A DNA stretch of 64,000 bases from Zanthoxylum bungeanum (GCA_019454045.1 SKCR01017975.1:62001-126000); one strand, 5' to 3'. Counted from the first letter of the stretch, positions 1-11,021 are shown. The notes: a model not told the origin generated them from the sequence alone. Program-made: numbers and translations.

Positions 1-48
1 TTAGTGATGAGACCATTGATACTGACAACAGCGAGCAGACCTGTTTAT
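1..48 (+). pseudogene. Tat-lineage gypsy pol fragment, left of S1
   Basis: This short stretch belongs to the pol region of the Tat-lineage element T1. It is separated from the rest of that region by the S1 solo LTR. Its last five bases (TTTAT, 44-48) are repeated at 2013-2017, which marks the S1 insertion. The coding frame resumes at about 2018. The fragment is too short to assign a domain by itself, and its identity rests on continuity with the integrase downstream. Confidence 0.55.
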
Positions 49-2012
49 TGTTGGAAAATCTAATCCATGTCCCAAGATCAAAAGCACAAGCAAAATATAT
101 AAAAGAATGAACTATATTGAAGTATGGCGGAATCAATACTCACAAAAACGGAATGTGGATGCGTTTGATGAAACAAAACTTGCTCCTTTGTGCAGTGAAG
201 GATTCGGCCAAGCAGAGAAAGAGAAGCTCCAAGCTATATTTGATCCTTCCAAGCTCTAAGATGAGTTTTCTATAAACACCTTGTATGATCCCTTGATGTT
301 GCTAGCCAAAGTTGTGTATTAGAGTTCCAAACAAGTACACTTTCTTTTTGTCTTGCCACAAAACAAATAAAGAATTGGAGAGCCAAAACAATGCCCACTG
401 TTTCGGTAATTTGAGAGAGGAGAAGAGATATGATTTTTGTTTCAAAAATCAATTTATATTTATGTCATAATAATTATTAAATAATAATATACTTATGACA
501 CAAACCATGCAAAGGCTTAGAGTGTCTAACACTCAATTTCCATGCAATACCCTTGAGTGCTTTGTACACTATCTTCATGCAATACATCAACAATTAAATA
601 ATGCAAATAATGACATGTGTCATGTGGGCCCCACACGTTTCCAAATGAAAGTGGGCCCACGTGCACTCACGCGTTCGGATCCGATATTTCTGAAATACCG
701 AACTTACGTCGCGACGTTAATTAAATCGAATTTAAATAAATAATTGCGCCTAGCGAAATTATTATTTACGTCGCTAACGAATTAATTCTAAATTAACTCG
801 TTTGCCCGAATTAAAATCTAATTTTAATTTCGCGTCGAAATCGAATTCCGATTATTATATCGAATATAATAATTTTACGATTAATTCTAAATTAATCGTT
901 CTCTCTCTTTATTTAGTACTTTATCCAAGATAAAGTCTCTCCGTAATTAATCCAAGATTAATCGAGTTTGAATCATACGTCATTGGTGAATCTTCGGGAA
1001 GCGACCCAAGAGACCTCTAGATATGTTGGCAGTAAATCCGGTTGTCGAACTATCCGAACACGTACGTACCAAGTACTACGTTTTTACCGATTTACAAGAC
1101 AAGGTTAGCCTCTAGCAAAACGCCATGTCTACCCAATTCTCTAGAAATATTCTTACTGGAATATTAGATCTATAACAGGCGTAGTATACCGTAGTATTGT
1201 GTATATCGAACCAGTATCGGATGATCACATGTAAGGCCTGGGGCTGGAGATGTGTCTGCCCCGTACGATACACATATCGGACATCAAGCAACCAGTCTCT
1301 TTGAATCGGATAATCCTGACCTAGTCATATTATCCCGATGGTTGCAACCATTATAGAGTACTAGTTCTGTATCCCTCGCGATCATCATCTCCATATGTCT
1401 GAAGTGATACTTCCATCTTGACATCACATCCAATACACTACGATTCTCGATAAACCCAGAAGAGATGTACACAGAACCCGTTAAAGCCCTGGACCACCAA
1501 AACTAAAGTTTACCGATTGTCGTAAGTACTAGCGATGCAAGTCTCAGGTTAAGATCATATGCACCTACCCTGAAGCGGACTCCCATAGACACGCAGACAT
1601 ACTACCAATGGGATTCCGTGGGGTCTATCCAGAGCGAAGCTGTTTTCCGTACCATCGGTAAAACACAACCTCCTACCGCACTTACATAAGTATCCTATAC
1701 TTAAATATATGAGAACTATGCCGTTGTGCCCTCACAACATGCACGAGTGCAGTACTAGTCTATTCCGCATTATCGATGTCCAATCTCGATAATACTACGA
1801 CTAGGGATATTTAATGATTAAACCTTTATGGATTGATACTGTCTCATATCATCACAATCCGGAACTAATCATAGGGACTTTTACCATTTATATTTCAAAG
1901 TAAATAAATTACAAAACGGTAAAAGGCAATTTCATTACTACATAGTTAATTTTGTACAATAATACAATATCATTTACAAAATAGTGACGCTATGGGTCAT
2001 TACTGTCTAACA
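49..2012 (-). mobile_element. S1: solo LTR of the copia family (minus orientation)
   Basis: A 1964 bp block starts TGTTGG and ends CTAACA on the plus strand. It is flanked by the 5 bp direct repeat TTTAT at 44-48 and 2013-2017. Its interior matches, in order and orientation, the LTRs of C1, C2 and C3, including a leader stretch near 960-1000 and the end block with GTGACGCTATGGGTCAT. No internal region, PBS or PPT is present, so this is a solo LTR left by LTR-LTR recombination. Orientation is inferred from C2, whose PBS and PPT place the coding sense on the minus strand. It interrupts T1 pol. Confidence 0.9.
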
Positions 2013-2017
2013 TTTAT

Positions 2018-3306
2018 GAGATAGAAAGAATTCTGGGAGTTGAGGTCGACGATGGTAAACCTTGGTATTATGACATTCAGAGATATCTGGAACATGGTGA
2101 ACTCCCGGAAGGGGCATGCAGAAAAGACAGAATAGCCATTCAGAAGTTAGCTTCCCAGTATGTGATTTTGAAAGGGGAACTGTAAAAGAGGCAAGCAAAC
2201 GGTATTCAGTTGAAGTGTTTGAGAAAGGAAGAAGCTCAGCATGTAATGGAAGAAATACACGCCGGGTATGTGGTCTACACATGAACGGGTTGAATCTGTC
2301 CCGAAAGATAGTGAGACAAGGTTTTTATTGGTCAACCATGGAAACAGACTGCGCGAAGATGGTAAAGCACTGTCATGACTGTCAAGCACACGGTAATTTG
2401 AATCACTTACCGCACACAGAGTTGCACGGGTTGTCAGAGCCGTGGCCTTTCTCAGCATGAGGAATTGATATGATTAGTGAAATTCGACCGAATGCATCGA
2501 ATGGGCATCGCTTCATAGTAGTGGCAGTAGATTACTTCTCGAAGTGGGTGGAAGCCGAATCATTCCGCAATGTTACAGCAAAACAGATGGCAAATTTTAT
2601 AGCTCGGAACCTCATTTGTCGGTATGGTATGCCGCATCATGTAGTGACGGACAACGGAGTTCAGTTTTAAGGAGAAACGAAGGCAATGTTACAGAGGTAT
2701 GGGATAGGCCACCACAGGTCATCACCGTACAGGCCGCAGTCAAATGGGGCAGTTGAGGCAGCCAACAAGACTATAAAGACGATTTTAACCAAGATGACGA
2801 AAAATTGCAAAGATTGGGCCGAGAAATTACCGTATGCTTTGTGGGGGTACAGAACATCAGTAAGAACGGAAACAGGGGCCACGCCTTACTCTTTGGTCTA
2901 TGGAATGGAAGCAGTATTACCAGTGGAAGTGGAAATACAGTCTATGAGGGTTTTAGCAGAGGCATAATTACCGGAACAAGAATGGGCCGCACAGAGGTTT
3001 GATCAGTTAACACTGCTGGATGAGAGGAGAACGAAGTCTTTGTATCACATGCAGTTGTATCAGAAGAGACTAGCCCGGGCGTTCAACAAGAAAGTACGCC
3101 GCACCAAGATCAGAAAGGGTGATTTGGTACTTAAGTAGTCGAGGCCGTCGACGACAAACCCGAGAGGAAAATTCAGGCCTAACTGGGAAGGACCTTACAT
3201 AGTGCAGAAGGTAATGTGAAATGGGGCAGTGAGGTTATCAGACTTGGAAGGAAACGAGTTCACCGAGCCGATCAACGTGGACAGATTGAAACAGTACTTT
3301 GCCTGA
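2018..3306 (+). pseudogene. Tat-lineage gypsy integrase (decayed)
   Basis: This is the 3' part of a Ty3/gypsy pol gene. An H2C2-type zinc-binding region (HCHDCQ near 2370) precedes the integrase core. The core shows VVAVDYFSKWVEAE (about 2518), VVTDNGVQF (about 2642) and PYRPQSNGAVEAANK (about 2728), then a C-terminal RGKF-PNWEGPY block near 3170. The order and wording fit the Tat lineage. Stop codons interrupt it near 2183, 2458, 2668, 2966, 3136 and 3218, several being TGG>TGA. A frame change lies near 2270. It cannot encode a working enzyme. Reading ends at a stop near 3304-3306, followed by the element's 3' UTR. Confidence 0.88.
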
Positions 3307-4050
3307 GGAAAAAGGACCGAGCAGTCACCAAGAGAATTGGCAGAAGACCTAACCCAACGGAGTAGGAAAATCATTCATGCATACACATAAAATTGCATTC
3401 TTTCCGTGTTTGTTTTTTGTTTTGTGTTCGTAGGTTCGAAGAAAAGAGAAAGCGACAGAAATGAGCCAAACAGCGTCAACGCAATTTCAGTTTTGGGGAT
3501 GAGTCCCAAGGGGCGAGGCCCGCATCAGTACCAGTCTGGGGGCGAGGCCCACATTAGCAACAGTTTGGGGCGAGGCCCACATTAGTATCAGCTTATGGGC
3601 GAGGCCCATTTTTGTCAGCGGTGTTGGGTCGAGGCGCCCAGGGTCGAGGTGCCCCCGTTGTCGGTTGTAGTTCTGGGATACGTCCCAGGGTCGAGGTGCC
3701 CACTACATCACCAGTTTGAGGGCGAGGTCCCTATTGTCAGCGGTGTTGGGTCGAGGTGCCCAAGGTCGAGGTGCCCCCGTTGTCGGTTGTAGTTCCGGGA
3801 TGCGTCCTAGGTCGAGGTGCCCACTACATCATCAGTTTGAGGGCGAGGTCCCTATTGCCAGCGGTATAGGGTCAAGGTGCCCAGGGTCGAGGTTCCCCCA
3901 TTGTCAGTTACAGTTAGTGGGATGCGTCCCAGGATCGAGGTCCACTGCAGCACCAACTCAGCTCGAGGCAGCAGACGAGCCAGGTAAGTGAAAATGCATT
4001 GCATAACTTTGATAGGATTGTTCAAAGTCACACTCTGCACAAGTCCCATC
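3307..4050 (+). other. T1 3' untranslated region
   Basis: Noncoding DNA lies between the T1 integrase stop and its polypurine tract. It is more GC-rich than its surroundings because of GGGCGAGGCCC-like units starting near 3490, which become a regular tandem array (listed separately). Variable 3' UTRs with tandem repeats are a known property of Tat/Ogre-type elements. I see no gene here; frames through it read only the repeats. Confidence 0.65.
3597..3960. repeat. Tandem repeat, ~121 bp x 3, in the T1 3' UTR
   Basis: Three head-to-tail copies are anchored on the GTCAGCGGTGTTGGGTCGAGG-type segment at 3614, 3736 and 3857, giving periods of 122 and 121 bp. Each unit alternates GGGCGAGGTCC and GGTCGAGGTGCCC words with a GGGATGCGTCCCA-like palindromic word. 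Shorter, less regular relatives precede the array from about 3490. The third copy is the most diverged. Confidence 0.85.
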
Positions 4051-4064
4051 AAAGTAGGGGCGAC
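4051..4064 (+). promoter_or_regulatory. T1 polypurine tract
   Basis: A purine-rich run, AAAGTAGGGGCGAC, directly precedes TGTAGGC, the proposed start of the T1 LTR. This is the expected position of the plus-strand primer for a plus-strand element. Two pyrimidines interrupt the run, so it is either diverged or imperfect. Confidence 0.6.
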
Positions 4065-4718
4065 TGTAGGCATTGCATTTTTGCATGTGAAACCTGATGA
4101 TGAGTCTCAGTTGGAGGCACTACCTTTTAAGTCACAGAAGTCGCAAGAAACGGATATCGGAAGGGGAAATTCGGGATGATTACGCTATCAGAGTCGTTTC
4201 ACATGTTCACTGTTTTCGTTCGTGCTGCGTTCTTAAACACGTTCGAACGCCATGCAGATTGTGGGCGTTCGTGTCGCGTTCGAATTGGCGTTCGAACGGT
4301 GTCGGTATTTCTGGTTTTGCTGTTAGCCTCTCGACCCAAGCCCATCAAGCCCACTTAAAACACACCCAAATTAAATCAAATATTAAGTTAAATATTAATT
4401 AGATAATGTAATTAAATAAAATAATTAATTAAGTCATATACCAAATTAAACAAAACAAATAAAATCTAAATTATCACCTACCAAAATAATAAAAATACTT
4501 ACACAAATAAAGAAATTACATGCCTAATAAAGATAAATCAAATATATCATATTCCAAACTTAACAAATATCATGCCTAATTAAAATCAATCATAACAAAT
4601 TAAATATTTTGTATTCCTAATCTAGCCAAGATTTGTCCCCCCTCAATCTTTGACTTTCCTTGCTCAACACTATATCAAATCTCTTCCTTGTGAGACAAGG
4701 TGAAGCCCTAGCCATTCT

Positions 4719-4729
4719 CTATATAAATA
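4719..4729 (+). promoter_or_regulatory. TATA box of the T1 LTR
   Basis: CTATATAAATA is a near-consensus plant TATA box about 655 bp into the LTR. It is followed by a C/A-rich leader-like stretch, which fits the U3/R border. It is a prediction from sequence only. Confidence 0.6.
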
Positions 4730-5465
4730 ACACTAAACCAAAGCCATGGCCCCTAGACACACAGCCTAGTTCAGGCCAATCACAAGAATAAGTAACAAAA
4801 AATATTATTTTCATCTCCTCCACTCCATAGCCGAACACACCACTCTCCTCAACCCCTCTATAGCCGAAAATAACAAGCCTTTATATCCTCCCAAAGCCAC
4901 CGAAACCAGCCCTATACAGCAGCCCTCCATCACCGAAAATTACAACCAAAAAACCAAACTGCAGTGAACACAAAAACTGCACTGTTTTACACGCCCAAAC
5001 AGCAGCAAAATCCCCTTAAAACAGTCCCTAAAACCCTTAAAATAGTAACATAAAAACTACACTAAAAACCCACAAAAAACACTCAAAACAGTCCGTTGGA
5101 ATGTCAAAACAGTGACCAAAGCAGTGAGCAGAAAATACATCACAAACAACAGCAAAACGGAGTCAAAACAGTGGCTCGAGCAGTGAAACAGCGAGGGAAA
5201 AAGCAAACCAGTGAAACGGGAAAGTTTAGGAGCTTTAACCCTTCCGATCTCTGTGGAACGCGAGTCCGAAAGTTGGTAAAAAAGGTTAGACCTGAGGGTA
5301 TTTCCCACATTCGTTTTTTCTATTTTATTTGTATTATTTATTGAAGTATTGCTTACATGATTGTTATGTTGAATTGCATGTTGTGGTCCTTGAGTAGATA
5401 AATATGCATGGATTATGAGATATTGTATGTTGTGGCTTTGGAAAAAAATGAAAGATGTGTCAACT

Positions 5466-5572
5466 CTCGCGGTATATCGGATGGAAACCCGGACATAAAT
5501 TTCATAGCCGATTCCGAATGGACGGTAGTATGATTTGTACTCGGGATATAACTCCACGTACCGCTTGAGTAA
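5466..5572. repeat. Direct repeat within the T1 LTR, copy 1 (partner 6818-6922)
   Basis: A ~105 bp block from GGTATATCGGATGGAAACCC to the CCACGTACCGCTTG region is repeated about 1.35 kb downstream at 6818-6922 with scattered substitutions. The two copies bracket the 175 bp and 101 bp arrays. Either the arrays expanded between two copies, or a larger segment was duplicated. Confidence 0.8.
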
Positions 5573-5639
5573 ATGACATTTTCTTTTGTCTTATATTGCT
5601 TTGATTTATTTATTTTTCGTCATTTGAATTCCGCACACA

Positions 5640-6290
5640 TTATTTGTAAGCATAATGCAATCGAGTGCATGGGGTTAGTAAGTGCGATGAAAGGTCCCCT
5701 AATTGGAGGGGTTAAAATCCTTTACCACGATGCTTTGTCGCACCGATTGATGTGTGTTCGGTTGAATGCAAGATATGTTCAATCGGGCACACTAAGTTTG
5801 ATGTGATTGTCTTTATTTTTGTATGCATGATGCAATCGAGTGCATGGGCTTAGTAAGTGCGATGAAAGGTCCCCTAATTGGAGGGGTTAAAATCCTTTAC
5901 CACGATGTTTTGCCACACCGATTGATGTGTGTTCGATTGAATGCAAGATATGTTCAATCGGACACACTAAGTTTGATGTGATTGTCCTTATTTTTGTATG
6001 CATGACACAATCGAGTGCATGGGCTTAGTAAGTGCGATGAAAGGTCCCCTAATTGGAGGGGTTAAAATCCTTTACCACAATGCTTTGCCGCACCGATTGA
6101 TGTATACTCGGTTGGATGTAAGATGTGTCTAATCGGGTATACAAAGCACGATATCATTGTCTTTACTTTTTATATATGTGTTGTGTTGATTGCGCAAGGG
6201 CTTAGTAAGTGCGATGAAAGGTCCCCTAATTGGAGAGGTTAAAATCTTTTACCACGATGCTTTGCCGCGCTCTTAGCCAGTTATTGTTTA
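5640..6290. repeat. Tandem repeat, ~175 bp x ~3.7, in the T1 LTR
   Basis: The segment containing GTGCGATGAAAGGTCCCC recurs at 5682, 5857, 6032 and 6209, so the period is 175, 175 and 177 bp. Copies 1-3 are nearly identical over the whole unit. The fourth is diverged and partial. Each unit carries GATTGATGTGTGTTCGGTTG and its companion TGTTCAATCGG, which can pair imperfectly. Confidence 0.92.
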
Positions 6291-6364
6291 CTAGATGTCA
6301 TATATTCATCCGTCCATGTATGTGTCGTATCGTTTACTACATCTTTGAGGTCACTGCTGTAACG

Positions 6365-6610
6365 CCGTTCGAACGCATTTCAGAACGCCACAGGAACGCA
6401 TGTTTTCTGTCTGGTCTCGTTCGAACGCATTATCAAACGCCATACGAACGCGAACCTTCTGTTTACCATCCGAACGCGTTTCAGAACACTGCACGAACGT
6501 ATGTCTTCTGTCTGGTCTCGTTCGAACGCGTTATCAAATGCTATACGAGCATAAACCTTCTGTTTACCGTTCGAACGCGTTTACGAATGCTACACGAACG
6601 CGAACACACT
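6365..6610. repeat. Tandem repeat, ~101 bp, rich in GAACGC words
   Basis: The word CTGGTCTCGTTCGAACGC recurs at 6411 and 6512 (period 101 bp), with partial copies on either side. The palindrome TTCGAA and the word CGAACGC recur throughout. The same words appear at 4239-4300 near the left end of this LTR, in a different arrangement. The reading frames here are by-products of the repeat. Confidence 0.8.
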
Positions 6611-7258
6611 GAACTGAGACATCTTCATCACATGCCATGTATAATTGTTTCTTAGGCGATTTTTCTTATGAAACCCCACATAGTCATTCTTATCTTTGTA
6701 CACATCATAATGAAAAGCATGTTTATTCCGTTGGTTGCATCATTTACCTTATTCTTGGTTTAACGTATTACGATTCATATATCTATGTCATGATGACTTT
6801 TGAGTATTATTTCTTGTGGTATATCAGATAGAAACCCAGATATAAATTCCGTAGCCGATTCTGAATGGACGGTAGTGTGGTCTGTACTTGGGATAAAATT
6901 CCACGTACCACTTGGAAAAGTGCTCATATGTATGCTTGTATGGTTAGTATGTATGCTTGTGTTTTCGTGAACATAATATGCCAATGAAGTTGTATGTTCG
7001 TTGCTACTTTGATGTACTTTCAAGCATGCAACCTTAGATGTGAAATATATGTGAATTTAGGTGTAAGTTTTATTTTAGACATGTGAATTTAGAAGCATGA
7101 TACTCTTGGAAATAAGTGTTACTTGAGCTTGATTGAATTATTACATAAATCCTCTTATTACAAGTGACATAAGTAAGAGACCATTCCAAACCCAACGGTT
7201 TGAGGTCTTCTCTTGCGAGGGGTGAGTGCGGCCTTAAATCTCATTTTCCCAGTTCACA

Positions 7259-7592
7259 CCGGGTGGCAACTCCATTATTCTCCGTTTAGTCCCCCGTGGC
7301 TACTCCGTACTCCCAACCGGGCCGCGAGCCCGGGACAACATGCGTCGCCCAGTTCCTGTGTCCTACACCTTGATACGCCTCCTTGTGAATATGCCAAAGC
7401 TGTCATAACGAGAAATGGTCAGGACCAAAATCAGGAGTCACTAGCGAGTGATTGACAATGAGTTGTCTACTTAATGAATATACGTAGGCGAGATCGTGCC
7501 AAAGCTATGAGTCGAAATATATTCATGAGATCCCACTCTCACTATGGAATTCGATTTAATTATTGAATTCCCATTATCCGTTGTCTTATCCA
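7259..7592 (+). other. Leader-like sequence after the T1 LTR, with PBS-like word
   Basis: TGGCAACTCCA at 7264 resembles the tRNA primer-binding site of Ogre/Tat elements (consensus TGGCGACTCCA...) after one transition. The similarity fades after about 12 bases. The rest, to about 7592, has no recognisable gene. At about 7593 the sequence changes abruptly to Athila 3' UTR, so a deletion or insertion junction lies there. An LTR followed by leader rather than target DNA would mean a tandem or rearranged Tat element. Confidence 0.4.
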
Positions 7593-7826
7593 AGTTATTA
7601 CTCTCTTTTCAACTACACTTATGAATATTGTGGGCACAATGATTTGATTAATACCTTGTTGGTTGTGTATATGAAGAATGGTAAAAATAATCGGAGAATT
7701 TACTTATTTGGTAATTTAGAAAGAAAGAAAACAACTATTAACATGGATAAGACGTTTCACTTGTTTAGTCACAAAATTGTTTATTCTATTTTCTCTTGTC
7801 TTGTGCTTTTGTATGCATTAGATTGA
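7593..7826 (+). pseudogene. GRF-zinc-finger-like conserved frame, upstream copy
   Basis: The open frame reads YYSLFNYTYEYCG at its start, then NGKNNRRIYLFGNLERKK. The same frame occurs near 36400, 41410 and 55782. The spacing of Cys-Gly and the later NRRIYLFG block recalls GRF-type zinc fingers (C-x-C-G ... NPGRRF...C), but the first cysteine is replaced here and the last is absent. No ATG begins the conserved part. It may be a decayed captured fragment or a noncoding element that happens to stay open. Confidence 0.35.
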
Positions 7827-8009
7827 CGTTTGTGGGTATCGTCACTGTAAGCCCTCACGAGACTACAACTTGTCCACTAGGGACACCTAGGGGTTTAAAG
7901 GCTTGTTGCATACGCTAAATGCAACCGTGATCCCTACGAAAGTGGCTTAGTTTAATTTTAATTGTTTATTGCATTTTATTTTGTTGTTTTGCTAGGGAAC
8001 TAGCAAAAT
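7593..8009 (+). other. A1 upstream unit: truncated Athila 3' UTR
   Basis: From about 7593 the sequence matches the 3' UTRs of A1 (from about 41456), A2 and A3. This includes the conserved GRF-finger-like frame and the block around GTAAGCCCTCACGAGACTA. It leads into the polypurine tract before the 8027 LTR. Its presence left of an LTR that is followed on its right by a PBS and gag shows that A1 is part of an LTR-internal-LTR-internal-LTR array. The left part of this upstream unit is missing. Confidence 0.8.
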
Positions 8010-8026
8010 ATTAGGTTTGGGGGTGT
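8010..8026 (+). promoter_or_regulatory. Athila polypurine tract before the A1 LTR
   Basis: AGGTTTGGGGGTG directly precedes the LTR start TGATGAG. The same tract precedes the 3' LTRs of A2 (36851-36864), A3 (about 56222-56235) and A4 (about 58090-58104). It marks the plus-strand priming site. Confidence 0.75.
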
Positions 8027-9597
8027 GATGAGAGGAAAATATATCAATATTTACCGCCCATTTTACTTAATATTTTGTATAGTTTCTCGAGTTTTATGAA
8101 CGTTTTGATGTGTTTTACTTTATTTTGCAGATAAAATAAAATTGGGACTTAATAGAATCTTTCAGGACGAAATATGGAACAAATAAGGGTAAAAACTGGA
8201 CTTGACATTTTGATTTTGGAGATTGGAAACTTGAAATGGCGTTCTAATGAAGTACATTTTCAGAAATTCCAACTTTGTGCAATTATCGTATTTTGGCCAT
8301 AACGTTTTACTCCGATATCCGATTGTGGTGATTCAAGTTCCGTATTAAAGAAAACTCAAAGATCTACAACTTTGAAGTTCATAATAATTTCAAATTCTGA
8401 AGTTTCCATGACTGAAATTGATAAAACATCTAGAATGGTGTTATGTGTAATTATTAAAGTCATTTTCAAAATAAAATAATAATAATAAAATAAAAAATGA
8501 AAATTGTCAAACTTCCACAAAACATGCATTCATGTTTGTTGGAGGATTTGGTGCCAAGTTTGGTGCCATGTTTGGTGGAGCAATTGGTGGAAGCCTTTAG
8601 ATTTGCCTATAAATACCAAGCTAAACTTTTTAAATTTTTCATGCTTTCTTTGGAGGAAATTTTCCATGAAAACCTAAAGGAAAGTGTCTTGTATATTTAT
8701 TTAAGTTTTCTTTTGTTTTCCTTTTATTTAATTAATAAACTTTTGTGTCTTTTCATTTACAGCAAGTGCAGGTAATCTCATTTTGCTGGGGTGAAAAGGT
8801 GAGACTTTTAATATAATAAATTAGATTAATCCCCCTTATTTTAATTAAAATTTGGATTAATTAGTTACCGCCTATATGGCCGATTTAGGTGACAACTTTA
8901 TTTACCGTCTATATGATCGGTTTCACATTCTAGACTTTATTTCAGCCTATATGGTCGGTTTAGGTAATAACCTTGTTACCACCTATATGGTCGGTTGGAC
9001 TTAATTGAGACAAATGGAATTTTTACCTTTATGGTCTGGTTAAATATAATTAATTAATCGGTAAACATTGACAATAAGGGAGATTTCTAATTTTGAAATA
9101 TTAAAAGTGGATCCTTTAACCCCATAATTTTTTTTATTATTGTAATTTTATTTTTATTTATCTTCAAGTTATTTTTATGATGTTTTATTTATTTAAGTGT
9201 TTAGTAATCCGAGGTATGTGTTGTAACTAAATACATAATCTAGGGTTGTGATGAATTCCAATATCACCAGTTTATAAGGGGTTATTTTGTGTCTTAGGTA
9301 ATATAAATGCTTATTTATTAAGTATTAAGCTTAATGCTTCTTGTTAATTGGCCATTAATAAGATTGATCTGGTAAACCTAAAATAAACTTTACGAAGGAA
9401 TTTTAGGTTTCAGCCTTAGACTTAATAGCCCATGATCTCCCTTAAGGATTAGATACCCCTTAATAGATTTCCTTCCAGGATAGACATATACATGTCGGGC
9501 GGGGGTAGCCACAATTGGAACTTAATCTTAATGAATTCAGGTAACTTGGTTGACATAGACATATGATTAATTGGGTTATTTGGGTATTGTTGGTTTC
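8027..9597 (+). repeat. A1 Athila LTR, first segment
   Basis: The LTR starts TGATGAGAGGAAAATATATC and runs to the C1 insertion point (GGTAT, 9593-9597). It continues at 18454-18785 and 28585-28595. Joined, the three pieces total about 1.9 kb, equal to the A3 5' LTR (1915 bp). A TATA box CTATAAATA lies at 8607-8615. Four short related words of the type ACCGCCTATATGGTCGGTT occur between 8869 and 8999. Small frames here, such as 8497-8775, simply cross the promoter and leader. Confidence 0.9.
8607..8615 (+). promoter_or_regulatory. TATA box of the A1 LTR
   Basis: CTATAAATA followed by CCAAG. The same context occurs in A2 (29565-29573) and near 56800 in A3, and in weaker forms near 44908 and 49902. 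It is the likely core promoter of this LTR family. Confidence 0.65.
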
Positions 9598-11021
9598 TAA
9601 TTAGGTCCCAAGATTCATGAAATCAAGGAAGAAAAACGCATGAATACACAAAGGAGTAAGGCGGAATACATACTCACATTGAACGATTTTTTTGCGAAGA
9701 AGAACAAGACCATTTTCCTCCTTGTTGAAGCTCAGTTTGGCCTCCTAGAACAGCAGGGACTGCTCGGTTTTGAGCTGTGATGGTTCCTCCAAAATCAGCC
9801 ATTGATGAACTCCATGGAAGCTCAAAGCTTCAAGCTCCAAAAATAAATCCAAGCTCATGTGTTAGTTTCCCTATCACCATAATATAACCCAAGGTGTGCT
9901 AGCACTTCTCCTTCTTCTTTATTTTCGGTCTAACCAGAATTTTTGGGAAGAAATACGGCTCCAAGCGTGAGAGGGAGAAGAGAGAAAAGAGGAGGGAAAA
10001 ATTAGGTTTCCCTTGAAACCGTATGTCTAAGAGAGAGAATGAAAATGTTTTACTTATATATTTATTTTTATTTTCCAAAAACAAAAACAAAAACAAATAC
10101 AAAAAGCATTTTCCATTTACCAAAAATCAAAAAGCAAAAGTCAAAAAACAAATGCCTTTAATGCTTTTCAACTACCACATCAATCACTCAAATCAATCAA
10201 TCAAATTATCACATCACTTAAAGTGACATGTGATTTGACGCTTGATGTGACTAGTGATTTGACGCTTGATTTGACTTGCGTGCCGCACTCGAATTCGAAA
10301 TGCGAATGCGCTCGCAAATAATCTCGGGCTCGGGCTCGCTAATTCCAAATTAACGAATTTTCCATCAATATTACGTCGCTAACGAATTAATTCTAAATTA
10401 ATTCGTTCGCTCGAATTAAAATCTAATTTTAATTCCGCGTCGAAATCCAATTTCGCATAATATATCGAATATATTATTTTATCGATTAATACCAAATTAA
10501 TCGTTCTCTCTCTTTAATTAATATTTTATCCCAGATAAAATATCTCCGTAATTAATCCCAGATTCATTTTCTCTCTCTTCTAATTAATCCCAGATTAATT
10601 ATAGTGCGAGTCATACATAATCGGTGAATCTTCGAGAAGCGACCCATGAGATCCCCAGATATGTTGGCAGTAAATACGGTCGTCGGACTATCCGAACACG
10701 TAAGTACCTAGTACTACGTTTATACCGATTTACAAGACAAGGTTGGCTTCTAGCAAAACGCCATACCTACCCAATTCTCCAGAAATATCCTTAGGAATAA
10801 GTGCTCTATATCAAGCGTAGTATACCGAAATATTGCGTATTTCTATCCAGTATCGGATGTTCACGTGCTAGGCCTGGGGCTGGAATTGTGTCTGCCCCGT
10901 ACGAAGCACATATTGGATGTCTGGCAACTAGTCTCTATAATCGGATATACATGACCTTGTCATAATATCCCGATAGCTCGAGCATTTAAGAGAACGAGTT
11001 CCGTATCCTACGTGACCATCA
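9598..11021 (-). repeat. C1 3' LTR, truncated
   Basis: This matches the 5' LTR at 16352-18448 from TGTTGGTTTCTAATTAGG through GTGACCATCAT, then stops matching. About 640 bp of the LTR and the adjoining polypurine tract are missing. The next bases belong to the RNase H end of pol. The small frame at 10023-10226, also found at 16787-16984, is antisense to the element and AT-rich; I do not consider it a gene. Confidence 0.88.

Larger units (their letters stand above)
4065..7258 (+). repeat. T1 Tat-lineage LTR
   Basis: The proposed LTR starts TGTAGGC right after the polypurine tract and ends ...TTCACA, just before a PBS-like TGGCAACTCCA word. At about 3.2 kb it is long, as is common in the Tat/Ogre group. 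A TATA box, CTATATAAATA, lies at 4719-4729. The LTR holds a ~175 bp tandem array, a ~101 bp tandem array and a duplicated ~105 bp block (listed separately). The right boundary is inferred. An alternative end is near 7592, where Athila sequence begins. Confidence 0.6.

Noticed and set aside
3595..3991. Repetitive 'proteins' from the GC-rich array
   Set aside because: They are translations of the 121 bp tandem repeat without a gene context.
5057..5557. 166-codon minus-strand frame in the T1 LTR
   Set aside because: Low-complexity, no domain, opposite to the LTR's transcription direction; likely chance in repeat DNA.
10023..10226. Plus-strand 67-codon frame shared by the two C1 LTRs
   Set aside because: Composed of K/N-rich translation of an A-rich stretch; conserved only because LTRs are copies of each other.
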